Positions 34,828 to 43,667 of a stretch of 64,000 bases of DNA are shown piece after piece. The notes beneath the pieces were generated by a model. That model searched no databases. It was not told the origin of the DNA and saw only the letters and a list, made by a program, of their open reading frames with translations. Numbering within the stretch: position 1 is the stretch's first letter; each line of letters starts with the position of its first letter. Source of the stretch: Alteromonadaceae bacterium Bs31 (GTDB taxonomy: Bacteria > Pseudomonadota > Gammaproteobacteria > Pseudomonadales > Cellvibrionaceae); assembly GCA_900177435.1 (NCBI GenBank), contig FXAI01000011.1, positions 1 to 64,000 on the forward strand, given 5' to 3'. A program made the translations under genes and the position numbers.

Positions 34828-36183
34828 TCAGCGCTGCTTGTTGATAGCATCGAGCGCGTCTTTGCTATAGGCGGTTTTGAATGAGAATTCCGGGTAGGCT
34901 ATTTCGGAGTGTTCGGCGAAATCGAGGCCTCGTTGTTCATCAATACTGGATACACGAAGCTTACCTAGCTTGTGGATAAAAGTGAAAGTGACAAATGCTG
35001 TACCAAAGGTCCAGATGAAACAAGCGATAATGCCAATAAGCTGTACCATGATAATTGCGGGGTTAAACATGTCTTCCGCGAAAAATAAGCCTGCGCAAAG
35101 GGTACCCCATGCGCCTGCGACGCCATGAACAGAAACGGCACCTACAACGTCGTCGAGCCGCATTTTTCTCATGGTGCAATCCGCGGCATAGGCAATAATA
35201 CCTGCACTTAAACCCGTGACTATGGCGAAGATAGGTTCCATGCTGCTGCAACCAGCTGTTATACCCACAAGACCTGCCAGCGAGCCGTTTATAATGGAAG
35301 TGACCAGGGTACGATTACCGTAAAGTTTTCCAGCGATCAATGCGCCTACAGCGCCACTGGCCGCCGCGAGCTGGGTATTAAGATTAATCAGACCAATGGA
35401 AACATCTGCAGATGTGGTGGAGCCACCGTTAAAGCCGAACCAGCCAAACCATAAAATTAAACCGCCTAGTGCTACAAAATTAAGATTGTGGCCAGGAATA
35501 TCACGCACCTCACCCTTGTTGCTGAAACGACCAAGCCGGGGACCAAGCACCATAATTGCCGCAAGAGCACACCAACCCCCTACAGAGTGAACCACCGAGG
35601 AGCCTGCAAAATCGATAAAGCCTAATTCAGCCAGCCAGCCACTACCCTGATAAAAGCTGCCCCAGGCCCAGCTGCCAAACACAGGGTAGATTAGACCTGT
35701 AATTACCACTGCGCCCCAGAGGTAGCCTCGGAACAGAGTGCGCTCAGCCATAGCGCCACTGGCAATAGTGACTGCTGTTGCAGCGAACATGGTTTGGAAA
35801 AGCAGGAAGCTGTAGTCCCAGCTTGCCACTTTATACATGGCAAAATGGGACGTACCGAACCAGCCGCTATCGTTTATGCCAAACATCAGGCCATAACCTA
35901 CAAGGAAGAAAACCAGCGAACCCAGGCATAAATCCAGATAATTTTTCATCACCACATTAATGCAGTTTTTTGCTCGGGACATGCCGCTCTCCAAGAGCGC
36001 AAAACCCGCTTGCATTAAAAAAACTAAGGCGCTGGCGGTGGCTAGCCAAATGACGTCAATGGCCTCTTTTTCGATGCCTGTATTGTCTTGTGCCAGCGCT
36101 GGCAGTGATAGGGTGCTTAAACAAATCGTTAAAAAAGTAAAGAGCTTGGGGTGTACAAAGAGGGTCTTACATAATAGCTGCAT
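34828..36183 (-). CDS. amt: Ammonium transporter Amt
   Basis: The 451-residue protein has an N-terminal signal-like segment (about 10-31), which AmtB proteins cleave, and eleven membrane helices. The twin-His pore motif is preserved: VVHSVGGW (H in helix 5) and VSVHGVAGAWGTL (H in helix 10). It has a longer cytosolic C-terminus (about 400-451). It takes up ammonium as NH3/NH4+ for nitrogen assimilation. No glnK lies next to it, unlike the usual glnK-amtB pair. A sigma-54 promoter lies 49-65 bp upstream. Confidence 0.95.
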   Translation of the reverse strand: MQLLCKTLFVHPKLFTFLTICLSTLSLPALAQDNTGIEKEAIDVIWLATASALVFLMQAGFALLESGMSRAKNCINVVMKNYLDLCLGSLVFFLVGYGLMFGINDSGWFGTSHFAMYKVASWDYSFLLFQTMFAATAVTIASGAMAERTLFRGYLWGAVVITGLIYPVFGSWAWGSFYQGSGWLAELGFIDFAGSSVVHSVGGWCALAAIMVLGPRLGRFSNKGEVRDIPGHNLNFVALGGLILWFGWFGFNGGSTTSADVSIGLINLNTQLAAASGAVGALIAGKLYGNRTLVTSIINGSLAGLVGITAGCSSMEPIFAIVTGLSAGIIAYAADCTMRKMRLDDVVGAVSVHGVAGAWGTLCAGLFFAEDMFNPAIIMVQLIGIIACFIWTFGTAFVTFTFIHKLGKLRVSSIDEQRGLDFAEHSEIAYPEFSFKTAYSKDALDAINKQR

Positions 36184-36231
36184 GTTATTGTCTTATGATA
36201 AACGTTCTAAGAAATGAACAGTCCATGGCAG

Positions 36232-36247
36232 AGCAACATGTGTACCA
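36232..36247 (-). promoter_or_regulatory. Predicted sigma-54 (RpoN) promoter for amt
   Basis: Minus-strand sequence TGGTACACATGTTGCT matches the sigma-54 consensus: the invariant GG and GC are separated by exactly 10 bp. Transcription would start about 12 bp downstream, roughly 37 bp before the amt ATG. Nitrogen-limitation control by NtrC is the expected logic; one half-site TGCACC lies upstream at 36298-36303. Confidence 0.7.
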
Positions 36248-36308
36248 TCGCTTTAAAAGGGGGAGCTTTTTCGCTAAATATCACTAAAAAGAGTTAGAGG
36301 TGCAGAGA

Positions 36309-36470
36309 ATGAAGGGTATTTTGTTAATTGCGCAGCACCCTATTGAAGCATTAGGTTTTTGGTGGCGCACTGTTTTGAGGCTTATAAAAAAAAATAGTGG
36401 AGTAAAGAATAGTTATAATAGCCTTTATTTTTTTCTGGCTATTATTCCTTGCGCCTCTAAAGGGCATTAG
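36309..36470 (+). CDS. Possible 53-residue small ORF
   Basis: An ATG at 36309 with GAGG 8 bp upstream opens a frame with a hydrophobic N-terminus (MKGILLIAQHP) and a second hydrophobic stretch (SLYFFLAIIPC). It may encode a short membrane protein, but AT-rich DNA makes chance frames of this length likely. It is divergent from amt. Coding status is unproven and no homologue is recalled. Confidence 0.2.
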   Translation: MKGILLIAQHPIEALGFWWRTVLRLIKKNSGVKNSYNSLYFFLAIIPCASKGH

Positions 36471-36507
36471 CGGAGTATTAATAAGCTTTCTGCTTTACAA
36501 GATAGAT

Positions 36508-36969
36508 CTATTCAAAAAACAGAAATGCAGCACCAACTGCAATGGTGAAAAGGCCTAACAAAAATAATAGCGAAATACTGAAAGCACGCCAATTGGAATA
36601 CATCTTACCGGCGGCATCTTCGTGCGCTACTATCTCTTCCAGAAACCATTTTTTGGACATTTGCACCATTATGACTAGCGGCACAATAGTAAATACTATA
36701 TTCGGTACCTCTATGTCTTCTGGAATAAAAAAAGAGGCGGTCATTAAGGCTATTGTGAAAAGTGTGGAAAAAAGCAGTATTATTTTTCCCTGTTGCGGTC
36801 GCCCCAGGGCGTTACAGTTGCGCGATGCAATATAGGCACCGGCAATCATGGTGCCGAAGAAAGTGGCTACGCCTATTCCAGAAATTTTGTAAAGTTTAAA
36901 AGCCTTGGCATGGGCCTGTTCAGGAGAAAGGTCAGATTTTGGTGTTTGGTAAATGTGTTCCTGTTCCAT
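36508..36969 (-). CDS. Membrane protein with Y-x-T-P-x-S-D-L N-terminus
   Basis: The 153-residue protein has an N-terminal motif IYQTPKSDL, four hydrophobic segments (about 28-48, 63-83, 88-106 and 131-150) and short charged loops. Many gammaproteobacterial inner-membrane proteins of unknown function share the 'YxxPxSDL' start, probably a cytosolic tag of that group. The gene at 47122-47583 has a closely similar start (IYESPQSEL). It lies upstream of, and on the same strand as, the ABC permease pair, but separated by a 48-bp gap and no shared logic is evident. Function unknown. Confidence 0.65.
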   Translation of the reverse strand: MEQEHIYQTPKSDLSPEQAHAKAFKLYKISGIGVATFFGTMIAGAYIASRNCNALGRPQQGKIILLFSTLFTIALMTASFFIPEDIEVPNIVFTIVPLVIMVQMSKKWFLEEIVAHEDAAGKMYSNWRAFSISLLFLLGLFTIAVGAAFLFFE

Positions 36970-37017
36970 GAAACGGCCTTCGATTTTTTGTTGTGTTTTG
37001 AATAAAGTGTGATAAGC

Positions 37018-38190
37018 CTAGCTTCTAAATGCAAGCACCACCGGCAAGCGCGCTGCGCGAAGCGCCGGGAAGAAGCCGCCTACAAGGCCAATAAAAAACG
37101 CCAGAATAATACCGTTTTTAAAGGCATTAGCAGAAACATTAAAATCAAACACCACTTGTGTAAAGCTACCGCCCATGGTGGAAGTGCTTATGCCATCGAA
37201 TAAAAGGAAGGCGATAAGTGTTCCCAGTATCCCTCCAAGCACTGCTATCACCAGAGACTCTACCAGGGTACCAATAAAAGCTGCAGTGGTTTTATAACCT
37301 ATGGCGCGTAGAGTTGCTATCTCCACCGCTTTGCTTTCCACCGAGGTGTACATGGTATTTAGCGCACCGGCCAGAGCACCAAGAGCCATAAAAATCGCCA
37401 GACCCCAGCCCATATTAATCAGTATTGCCATGTCTTTACTCTGCTCGGAGTAGTAGGCTTTTTCTGTGTTTACATCAAGATTCAGGCGTGGCTCGTTGGC
37501 GATATAGTCTTTGAGTTTGTCCAATGCCTTTTCGTCTTCGAGCTTTACCCTGATAGACTGATAAGAATTACCGCGATTAAATTGGGTTTGTACAGCGCGA
37601 ACATCCGTTAGCAGTTCGCTGCCGAAAACGGAGCCGCCAGCATCGAACACACCCACTACGGTCCACTCGGTGGTGCCAAAGCGCAGGGTTTTACCCAGCT
37701 CAAAACCGTCGAATTGGCTAAGTATACTTGTGCCCACAATAATTTCTGTTTTGCCTGGCTCGAACATGCGCCCTTCCACCAGCTTAATGTTCTCGCGTAG
37801 CGCGAAACCTGCGGTGCCAATGCCGCGCAAAGGAAGGTTGGCCTCGGTTTGTGAAGAGCGTTTAGTACCGTCTACCACCACATAGAGTTCGCCTGAAACA
37901 ATCGGGCCGTTTTCGTTCTTGGCGATACCGGGTGCGACAGAAACAATGTTGAGGGTATCGCCCTCAAGGCCGCTGTTTAATTCTGCCTGGGAGCCGCCGC
38001 GTAGCATAATAGCCACCTCGTCAGAGCCGGAGCCTTCCATAGTTTTTTGAAAACCTTCACCCATAGCCATAAAAGCCAGTAGCACCGTAACCACGATGGC
38101 TACGGCCAGCAGCGTTGTTAATGATGAGCCAATTCGACCCGGTAAACTCAACAGGTTCATTTTTATTACAGCGATAATCTGTGCGAACAT
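37018..38190 (-). CDS. ABC transporter permease (MacB/FtsX family), second subunit
   Basis: The 390-residue protein has one N-terminal helix (about 20-42), a large periplasmic MacB-type domain (about 45-260), and three C-terminal helices with the FtsX segment (ALNTMYTSVESKAVEIATLRAIGY, then FFPALRAARLPVVLAFRS). It forms a permease with the neighbouring 385-residue homologue, a split or heterodimeric version of the MacB arrangement. Overlap and spacing of the four genes (3-bp to 26-bp gaps) indicate a single operon. Likely exports or extracts a peptide, lipid or lipoprotein; substrate unknown. Confidence 0.85.
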   Translation of the reverse strand: MFAQIIAVIKMNLLSLPGRIGSSLTTLLAVAIVVTVLLAFMAMGEGFQKTMEGSGSDEVAIMLRGGSQAELNSGLEGDTLNIVSVAPGIAKNENGPIVSGELYVVVDGTKRSSQTEANLPLRGIGTAGFALRENIKLVEGRMFEPGKTEIIVGTSILSQFDGFELGKTLRFGTTEWTVVGVFDAGGSVFGSELLTDVRAVQTQFNRGNSYQSIRVKLEDEKALDKLKDYIANEPRLNLDVNTEKAYYSEQSKDMAILINMGWGLAIFMALGALAGALNTMYTSVESKAVEIATLRAIGYKTTAAFIGTLVESLVIAVLGGILGTLIAFLLFDGISTSTMGGSFTQVVFDFNVSANAFKNGIILAFFIGLVGGFFPALRAARLPVVLAFRS

Positions 38191-38193
38191 CTC

Positions 38194-39351
38194 TTATCTC
38201 CTGTTGAGTGCATCAATGGTATTTAGCTTCATGGCCTGCCAGGCAGGGAGAATTCCGGTAATAAAACCAAGTACTAGGATATAAACAACACCGGCAAAAA
38301 ATACGCTCTTGCCCATTACCAGAGCGGGAAGAAAGCTCTGAGTAAGCGGAGCGATGGCAATAACTAGCGCCCAAGCCGCTAGTAAGCCCAGTAAACCGCC
38401 GGTAAAAGCCAGTAGAAAGGACTCTGCCAGTATCATGGAAAATACTTTATGGGCTGTAAAGCCGATGGTTTTTAGCACTGCGATTTCGTTGGTACGTTCA
38501 CGAATGGATTGCCACATGGAGTTGCCGACAATTAGCAATATGGTGAAGAAAGCGGATAACACGACCGACATAATAATGAAACCTATGTCGCCAACCTGTT
38601 CAATAAAGGCTTTGCTGAATTGTGCTTCGGTGGCTGTTTCTGTTTCCGCTGCCGAGTTGGCAAACATGCTGTCTATGGCTTTAATCACTTGCTCGTTTAG
38701 TGCGGGGTCTTCAGTGTTTAAGGGTACCCAGCCTATCCAGTCTCCGCCCCAGATTTGTGTTTCCATAAAATATTTATAGTGGATTAGTGTGTAGGAGGTG
38801 TCGGTTTGAGGGTTTTTGGGGCGGAATATACCGGAAATATTAAATTCCCAAGTGCTGCTGCCATTTTCCTGGGAAAAAATATTGGACGATACAGGAATGC
38901 GGTCGCCAACTTTCCAGCCTCGGGCTGTGGCAATGCGTTCACCGATTAAGATACCTTGCCGATCTTTAAGCCAGTTGCTGAGTTCTTGCTCCGGAATGGT
39001 CAGATCATCGTAAACGAGAAAGTAGCTTTCCGGGTCCACTGCAAAAGTCATTAACTGGTTGCGCGGTTCCTGATAATAGCCGCCAAACCAGTTAGCCCAG
39101 CTTGCATGCTTTACGCCTTCTATCGAGCGAATTTTATTCACGTAAGCCAGCGGCAGCGATTGCGTAAAGTTAATTTTATTCACTACCATCAGGCGATCTG
39201 CAGCGGCCACTTCTACGCCCGATTCAAAGGCATTTTTAATAGCACCCAGGGAGCCAAACAACATAAATGCAATGAAAATTGCGAAGCAATTAAGCGTTAG
39301 CCGAAGTTTGTTTCTGGTGAGGTTTTTTCGGATGAGCGTTAGCAGGTTCAT
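38194..39351 (-). CDS. ABC transporter permease (MacB/FtsX family), first subunit
   Basis: The 385-residue partner of the neighbouring permease. It shares the layout: helix at about 19-40, periplasmic MacB_PCD-like domain (about 45-255), and FtsX C-terminal helices (about 265-380; RERTNEIAVLKTIGFTAHKVF and ITGILPAWQAMKLNTIDAL). The periplasmic domain differs substantially from its partner's. Its ATG overlaps the end of the ATPase gene (ATGA), so the two are coupled. Together with the ATPase and HlyD-type adaptor it forms a type VII-like ABC export system. Confidence 0.85.
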   Translation of the reverse strand: MNLLTLIRKNLTRNKLRLTLNCFAIFIAFMLFGSLGAIKNAFESGVEVAAADRLMVVNKINFTQSLPLAYVNKIRSIEGVKHASWANWFGGYYQEPRNQLMTFAVDPESYFLVYDDLTIPEQELSNWLKDRQGILIGERIATARGWKVGDRIPVSSNIFSQENGSSTWEFNISGIFRPKNPQTDTSYTLIHYKYFMETQIWGGDWIGWVPLNTEDPALNEQVIKAIDSMFANSAAETETATEAQFSKAFIEQVGDIGFIIMSVVLSAFFTILLIVGNSMWQSIRERTNEIAVLKTIGFTAHKVFSMILAESFLLAFTGGLLGLLAAWALVIAIAPLTQSFLPALVMGKSVFFAGVVYILVLGFITGILPAWQAMKLNTIDALNRR

Positions 39352-40052
39352 GCGGCGCTCTCACTTTTGTGTTGTTCAATAAATTCCCCCTTGTCCAAAT
39401 GCAGCTGTAAGTTGGCGAATTCCGCTGCTGCGGGGTCGTGGGTTACCATAACTACAGTTTTACCAAATTCTTGATTTAGTAATTGCAGCGTCTGCAGCAC
39501 CTCTGTTGCTGTGGTGCGGTCCAGGTCTCCTGTGGGCTCATCGCAGAGCAATAATTTGGGGTCGGAGACTATCGCACGGGCAATAGCTACACGTTGTTGC
39601 TGGCCACCGGAGAGTTCGTCCGGCTTATGTTTTGCGCGGTCGGCAAGGCCAACCAATGTTAGTGCTGCATCGATTTTTTTCTTTCGTTCACTGCGGGAAA
39701 GTTTTTTCAGCAGTAGGGGTAGCTCCACATTCTGCGCGGCGGTGAGCATGGGCATTAAATTGTAAAATTGAAAGATAAAGCCGATGTTGGCCGCTCGCCA
39801 GCTTGCCAGAGCATTTTCGCTGAGGCTCTGAATAGCCTTCCCTTCGTAGATGATGTCACCGCTGGTAGGCCGGTCTACACCCCCCAGCATATTCAGCAGA
39901 GTGGTTTTACCTGAACCCGATGGGCCCATAATGGCAATAAAATGTTCGCTGGTAATGTCCATGCACAAGTTGTCAAAAATGGTGATGGTTTCCTTTCCCT
40001 TGGTAAAACGCTTGGCAATATTTTTTAACTCAAAAAGGTTGTTGTTGCTCAC
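39348..40052 (-). CDS. ABC transporter ATP-binding protein (MacB/LolD type)
   Basis: The 234-residue ATPase has a Walker A (GPSGSGKTT), Q-loop, signature LSGGQQQ and Walker B ([12 protein letters not shown]), with the H-loop in [10 protein letters not shown]. All key residues are present. The sequence has the LolD/MacB-type substrate-free ATPase features, and it powers the two downstream permeases. It sits between the adaptor (26-bp gap) and the first permease (4-bp overlap). Confidence 0.95.
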   Translation of the reverse strand: MSNNNLFELKNIAKRFTKGKETITIFDNLCMDITSEHFIAIMGPSGSGKTTLLNMLGGVDRPTSGDIIYEGKAIQSLSENALASWRAANIGFIFQFYNLMPMLTAAQNVELPLLLKKLSRSERKKKIDAALTLVGLADRAKHKPDELSGGQQQRVAIARAIVSDPKLLLCDEPTGDLDRTTATEVLQTLQLLNQEFGKTVVMVTHDPAAAEFANLQLHLDKGEFIEQHKSESAA

Positions 40053-40078
40053 TGCGGTTCCTCCATTACTGTATTTTT

Positions 40079-41155
40079 TTATTCGACGAATTGTTCGTTA
40101 AAAAAGGCCACTTTCACCCCCATATTGGGAAGAATACGGTTTGGCGCATTCTCGCTATTCGCACTCGTTAGGGGAGAGTCGCTACTATGGATTTTGATGC
40201 GTACACGCACGGTTGCTTTGGCTCTGTCTGCGGTGGGAATAATGGCGATAACACTGGCGGGTATATCCCTGTCGGGGTAGGCGTCTAAATTGGCGATCAC
40301 TTTTTGCCCCGCTAGTACACGGCCTATGTAGGCTTCATTAACGTCTACCTCTATTTCCAGGGAGTCCATATCCACCAGCGTGCATATCCCGGTGCGTGTA
40401 AAACCCCCGCCCGCAGCTGCGGGTGCAACGATCTCGCCTGGCTGAGCGTTTTTTACCGTAATAACGCCGGAGTAGGGCGCGCGAATGGTATGGTCGTTCA
40501 GGTCTTCCTGGCTGCGTTCCACATTTAGACGCGCGACATTAAGATCTGCTCTTGCACTGGCGAGACCGGAGTGTAGTTTGGCCACATCAGCTTGCGCCTT
40601 GGTTCGTTGGGCCTCACTGGAGTAATTGTCTTCTCCCAATCGCGACAGACGCCGAAGAACGCGCTCGGCTTCTTGCAGGTCGCCAACAAAGCTTTGCACG
40701 CGTTGCGCCTGTGATTGAACCTGAGCTTGCGCCAGGGCTAAATTGACCTTGGCTTTGGAGTCGTTTAGGCGTGCCAGAATCTGTCCTTCTTCAACTTGCA
40801 TTCCCTCTTCTACAGTAACCTCCGTTATGAGCCCCATAATTTCGGCCGAGACAGTGGCCACTCGGCGGGCGGTGATATAGCCGGAGGCGTTGAGAATAGC
40901 TTGTCCGTGGCTAAGGGCAGGTTTACTTGAGGAACTTGTTTTACTGGGTGTGGGTGTTTTAGTCACTTGTGGTGCGAGTTTTTGTTCTGCCTGCTGCGGC
41001 AATAAGAGGTATGTGAGCAGGGCACCCAGTAGTGCAGCAGCCAGCGAGACAAGCAGCAAATGCCAGAAAGACCAATGGCTAGGCTCGCTTTCCTGTGGCT
41101 CAATTGTTAGCTGTTTTAGTAATTCAGTTTTATCGTCACCTGTTCCCAAAGCCAA
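40079..41155 (-). CDS. Periplasmic adaptor (HlyD/RND membrane-fusion family)
   Basis: The 358-residue protein has one membrane helix at about 30-50 (FWHLLLVSLAAALLGALLTYLLL), a barrel-sandwich/lipoyl domain (about 95-135 and 240-260; GLITEVTVEEGMQVEEGQILARL), and a coiled-coil hairpin (about 137-215) that would reach toward an outer-membrane channel. A C-terminal beta-barrel follows. It is the first gene of the four-gene operon. No TolC gene is nearby, so the exit would be one encoded elsewhere, if a tripartite pump is formed. Confidence 0.88.
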   Translation of the reverse strand: MALGTGDDKTELLKQLTIEPQESEPSHWSFWHLLLVSLAAALLGALLTYLLLPQQAEQKLAPQVTKTPTPSKTSSSSKPALSHGQAILNASGYITARRVATVSAEIMGLITEVTVEEGMQVEEGQILARLNDSKAKVNLALAQAQVQSQAQRVQSFVGDLQEAERVLRRLSRLGEDNYSSEAQRTKAQADVAKLHSGLASARADLNVARLNVERSQEDLNDHTIRAPYSGVITVKNAQPGEIVAPAAAGGGFTRTGICTLVDMDSLEIEVDVNEAYIGRVLAGQKVIANLDAYPDRDIPASVIAIIPTADRAKATVRVRIKIHSSDSPLTSANSENAPNRILPNMGVKVAFFNEQFVE

Positions 41156-41325
41156 ACTCCATGGTTAGGTTTATTTTTATCGGGCTACTATACGCCTTGT
41201 TTCGCCATCTTTAGGTTACAGCACGCGCGTTTCTTGGTGAAGCGTGGCGCTGAAAAACTGTGGTCGCTGTTATCGATAAACGCTTAATTCAGCAGTTGCT
41301 AAATTGATTTGCCTTAAAAAAGCAG

Positions 41326-43653
41326 TCAAATTGCTGCTGTGTGTTCTTGGTCAGTCAGTTCAAATTGTGGGATTTTGTGAACCTCCTGTTCAAAAGCCAG
41401 CGGACTTAAGGCTGTAAATTTAAATGGCCTTGCCAGCACGTTATCTGGAAACTGTTGTATACGTACATTAAATTGCATTACCGCAGCGTTAAACCCGGCT
41501 CGAATAAGGGCAATTTCGTTTTCCAGTTTTACTATGCCCTTGTGCAGCTTCTGCATGGTCTGGTCCGTTTTTAGATCGGGGTAATTTTCCAGCGCAATTT
41601 GCAGGGTGTTTATTAAGGCATGCTCCTGCTGCATATAGTCCGCCACTTGTTCTGTACTGGCCGTTTGCTTGGCGCGCAGTTTGCTCAGTTGGGTCTGCAG
41701 ACTTTTCTCGTGGCCCAGCATGGCTTTACTTGCTTCTGCCAGTTGCGGTAGTAAATCTGCACGTTTTTTTAAGCTTACCTGAATATTGGCCCAGGCCCGT
41801 TCGCAGCGCTTACGTAAAAACACCAAGTCGTTAAACATGATAATAAACATCATTACCAACAGAAACGCCGGTGCTGCCATGGAGGCCAATAAAAAATCTA
41901 CAGAAGAAAAGTTACCCTGGCTGGCGGCGATAGCCAGCAAGGCGAAAAACATCGTACTGATTCCGGTACTGAGGGCTGCCATGCTTCTGGCAGCTTTCAT
42001 TAGCATTACCTCTGCTTCCGAACGATTACTAATAATAAAGGGGCTACCTTTTTCGTGGCTCAGTACCAGTGTGTCTCCTGTACTGGCATCAATTGTTGCT
42101 TTACCCAGCAGGTAGAGTTGGTCGTTTGGGCTTAGGCGTAGCTCTGTATAACTGCGTCTCCCTTTGCGCTTTGTCTTTTTATGTTTGCTAATAACTTCTG
42201 CTTTGTCAGGAATAACTGGCAGCACGCCTTCTTCGTCTTTACAGAAAAAGGGCTTTTGCTCGGTACGGTCTTCAATGGTAACCCATTTGGCGTTTTTTCC
42301 GCTGCCGCGTTTTTCTTTTACCGTATAGTGGAACCAGCAGCACTTTGCACCGGATAGCGGGCCTTGTAAAAGTTGCTGGGGGTTTTGCTCCTGTAGCACA
42401 CCCTGAACTTCTGTCATCCCATAAGTAACGCCACCGGTTTTACTGGAGGGCAGGTTCTCTTGCATACGCTTCACACGGATAACGCGAAAGCCGAGCCATG
42501 CGGTAGCACAGGTAATAAACAGCGAAAGAATGCTCAGCCAGTTATGGCGCTTTGTTTGAGTGGCTTGGAAGGTATTGATTTGCCGCTCAGCCACTTGTTG
42601 CTGGTCAGCGGGTAGAGCAATACTCGCGGGCGTGTTCAGTTTTTTTAGGCGTGCGTATACATCTTCCGGAAAACGCGCAATCTGATAAAGGTAACGTTCC
42701 CGTACCAATACGCTTGCCATGCGCCAGCCATTGAGCTGAGCTTTGTCTTTTTCGCTAAGCCCGGAATATTCTGCTTGAGTTAAATCAAAATTAAGGTCTA
42801 CACCTGGCTTGATGTGCAGCAGCGCCAGTTTTTGTTCAATTAATGTTTCTGAACGTTGAACTTGTTGTTGGAAACGTTCATAGCCGCCATTAACGTCAGA
42901 CTGCATACTCTTCCAGCCGTAGTGAAAAAGCAGCAGTGTTGTAGCAAAGCTTGCCATGCTCAAGAAGCTCAGTATTTTGTGAATGCCGAGGGCGTAGCAT
43001 AAGGCGTAAGCCATAAAGGTAAGTGCCGCCACTGACACCGCAAGTAATACAATGGCCCACCAACTGCGTTTGCTGCGTTCCTGCTGGGCAGATGCGGTGG
43101 AAATAATGGGTAAATATTCCCCGGCTTTGGAAAAACTGACCTCAGCAGTATCTTGCCCGATCTCCATCCAGCCGTAGAGCGTAATAAAATCGTTTTCGTC
43201 TATACGCCATTCCGTGTACCGCAGTTTACCCTTGCGAGTGTGGAATTTTTTCTCCGCCGTCCAGTGTATGTTTTGAGCATGCTGGGCGCGTACCTTTACC
43301 TGGCCGCTACCGTCCGCGAGTAAAAAATCGATGGATTGTTTATCGTTTTGAATAGTATGCCAACTGGTATCGCCGTCGGAGTCTGTTCTTTCCTCTTCTA
43401 CGGTATAGTGATAGTACACCGAAGGCGTTTGGGTATACGGGCTTTCCAAGGCATCTTGTATGGTGGAGACATTACCCCTTAACTGCACTTCACCGCCGGT
43501 GCTGGCTAGAATGGTACTTGGGGGTATACGTTCCAGTTTGCGAAAGTCGAGGATTTTATTGAATGCCAGCTGGCCGGTAAATACGGCAACAGCCAGCAGT
43601 AGAACGGCGAGCAGGAAGGCTAAAATTCGACGGGTCATTACTTTGTTATCCAC
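41326..43653 (-). CDS. Double GIDE (BAM-like)-domain LemA fusion protein
   Basis: The 775-residue protein has a membrane helix at about 10-30 and a first GIDE/BAM-like domain (about 45-175; YYHYTVEEERTDSDGD). Two helices follow (about 196-250), then a mid region with another helix (about 362-385), a second GIDE-like domain (about 395-535; HYTVKEKRGSGKNAKW, FFCKDEEG), two helices at about 555-600, and a C-terminal LemA domain (about 605-775; RCERAWANIQVSLKKRADLL). GIDE domains are best known from the eukaryotic mitochondrial E3 ligase MUL1/MULAN; LemA proteins are widespread and poorly understood. Two GIDE copies with a C-terminal LemA in one chain is unusual. It is co-directional with, and 14 bp downstream of, a membrane alpha/beta-hydrolase gene, so they probably act together at the inner membrane. 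Confidence 0.8.
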   Translation of the reverse strand: MDNKVMTRRILAFLLAVLLLAVAVFTGQLAFNKILDFRKLERIPPSTILASTGGEVQLRGNVSTIQDALESPYTQTPSVYYHYTVEEERTDSDGDTSWHTIQNDKQSIDFLLADGSGQVKVRAQHAQNIHWTAEKKFHTRKGKLRYTEWRIDENDFITLYGWMEIGQDTAEVSFSKAGEYLPIISTASAQQERSKRSWWAIVLLAVSVAALTFMAYALCYALGIHKILSFLSMASFATTLLLFHYGWKSMQSDVNGGYERFQQQVQRSETLIEQKLALLHIKPGVDLNFDLTQAEYSGLSEKDKAQLNGWRMASVLVRERYLYQIARFPEDVYARLKKLNTPASIALPADQQQVAERQINTFQATQTKRHNWLSILSLFITCATAWLGFRVIRVKRMQENLPSSKTGGVTYGMTEVQGVLQEQNPQQLLQGPLSGAKCCWFHYTVKEKRGSGKNAKWVTIEDRTEQKPFFCKDEEGVLPVIPDKAEVISKHKKTKRKGRRSYTELRLSPNDQLYLLGKATIDASTGDTLVLSHEKGSPFIISNRSEAEVMLMKAARSMAALSTGISTMFFALLAIAASQGNFSSVDFLLASMAAPAFLLVMMFIIMFNDLVFLRKRCERAWANIQVSLKKRADLLPQLAEASKAMLGHEKSLQTQLSKLRAKQTASTEQVADYMQQEHALINTLQIALENYPDLKTDQTMQKLHKGIVKLENEIALIRAGFNAAVMQFNVRIQQFPDNVLARPFKFTALSPLAFEQEVHKIPQFELTDQEHTAAI

Positions 43654-43667
43654 AGTGTTTACGGGCC

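Noticed and set aside
36340-36380. Possible NtrC enhancer sites (GCACC-like halves) upstream of the sigma-54 promoter
   Set aside because: Only scattered half-sites fit; no complete TGCACC-N5-GGTGCA pair is visible.
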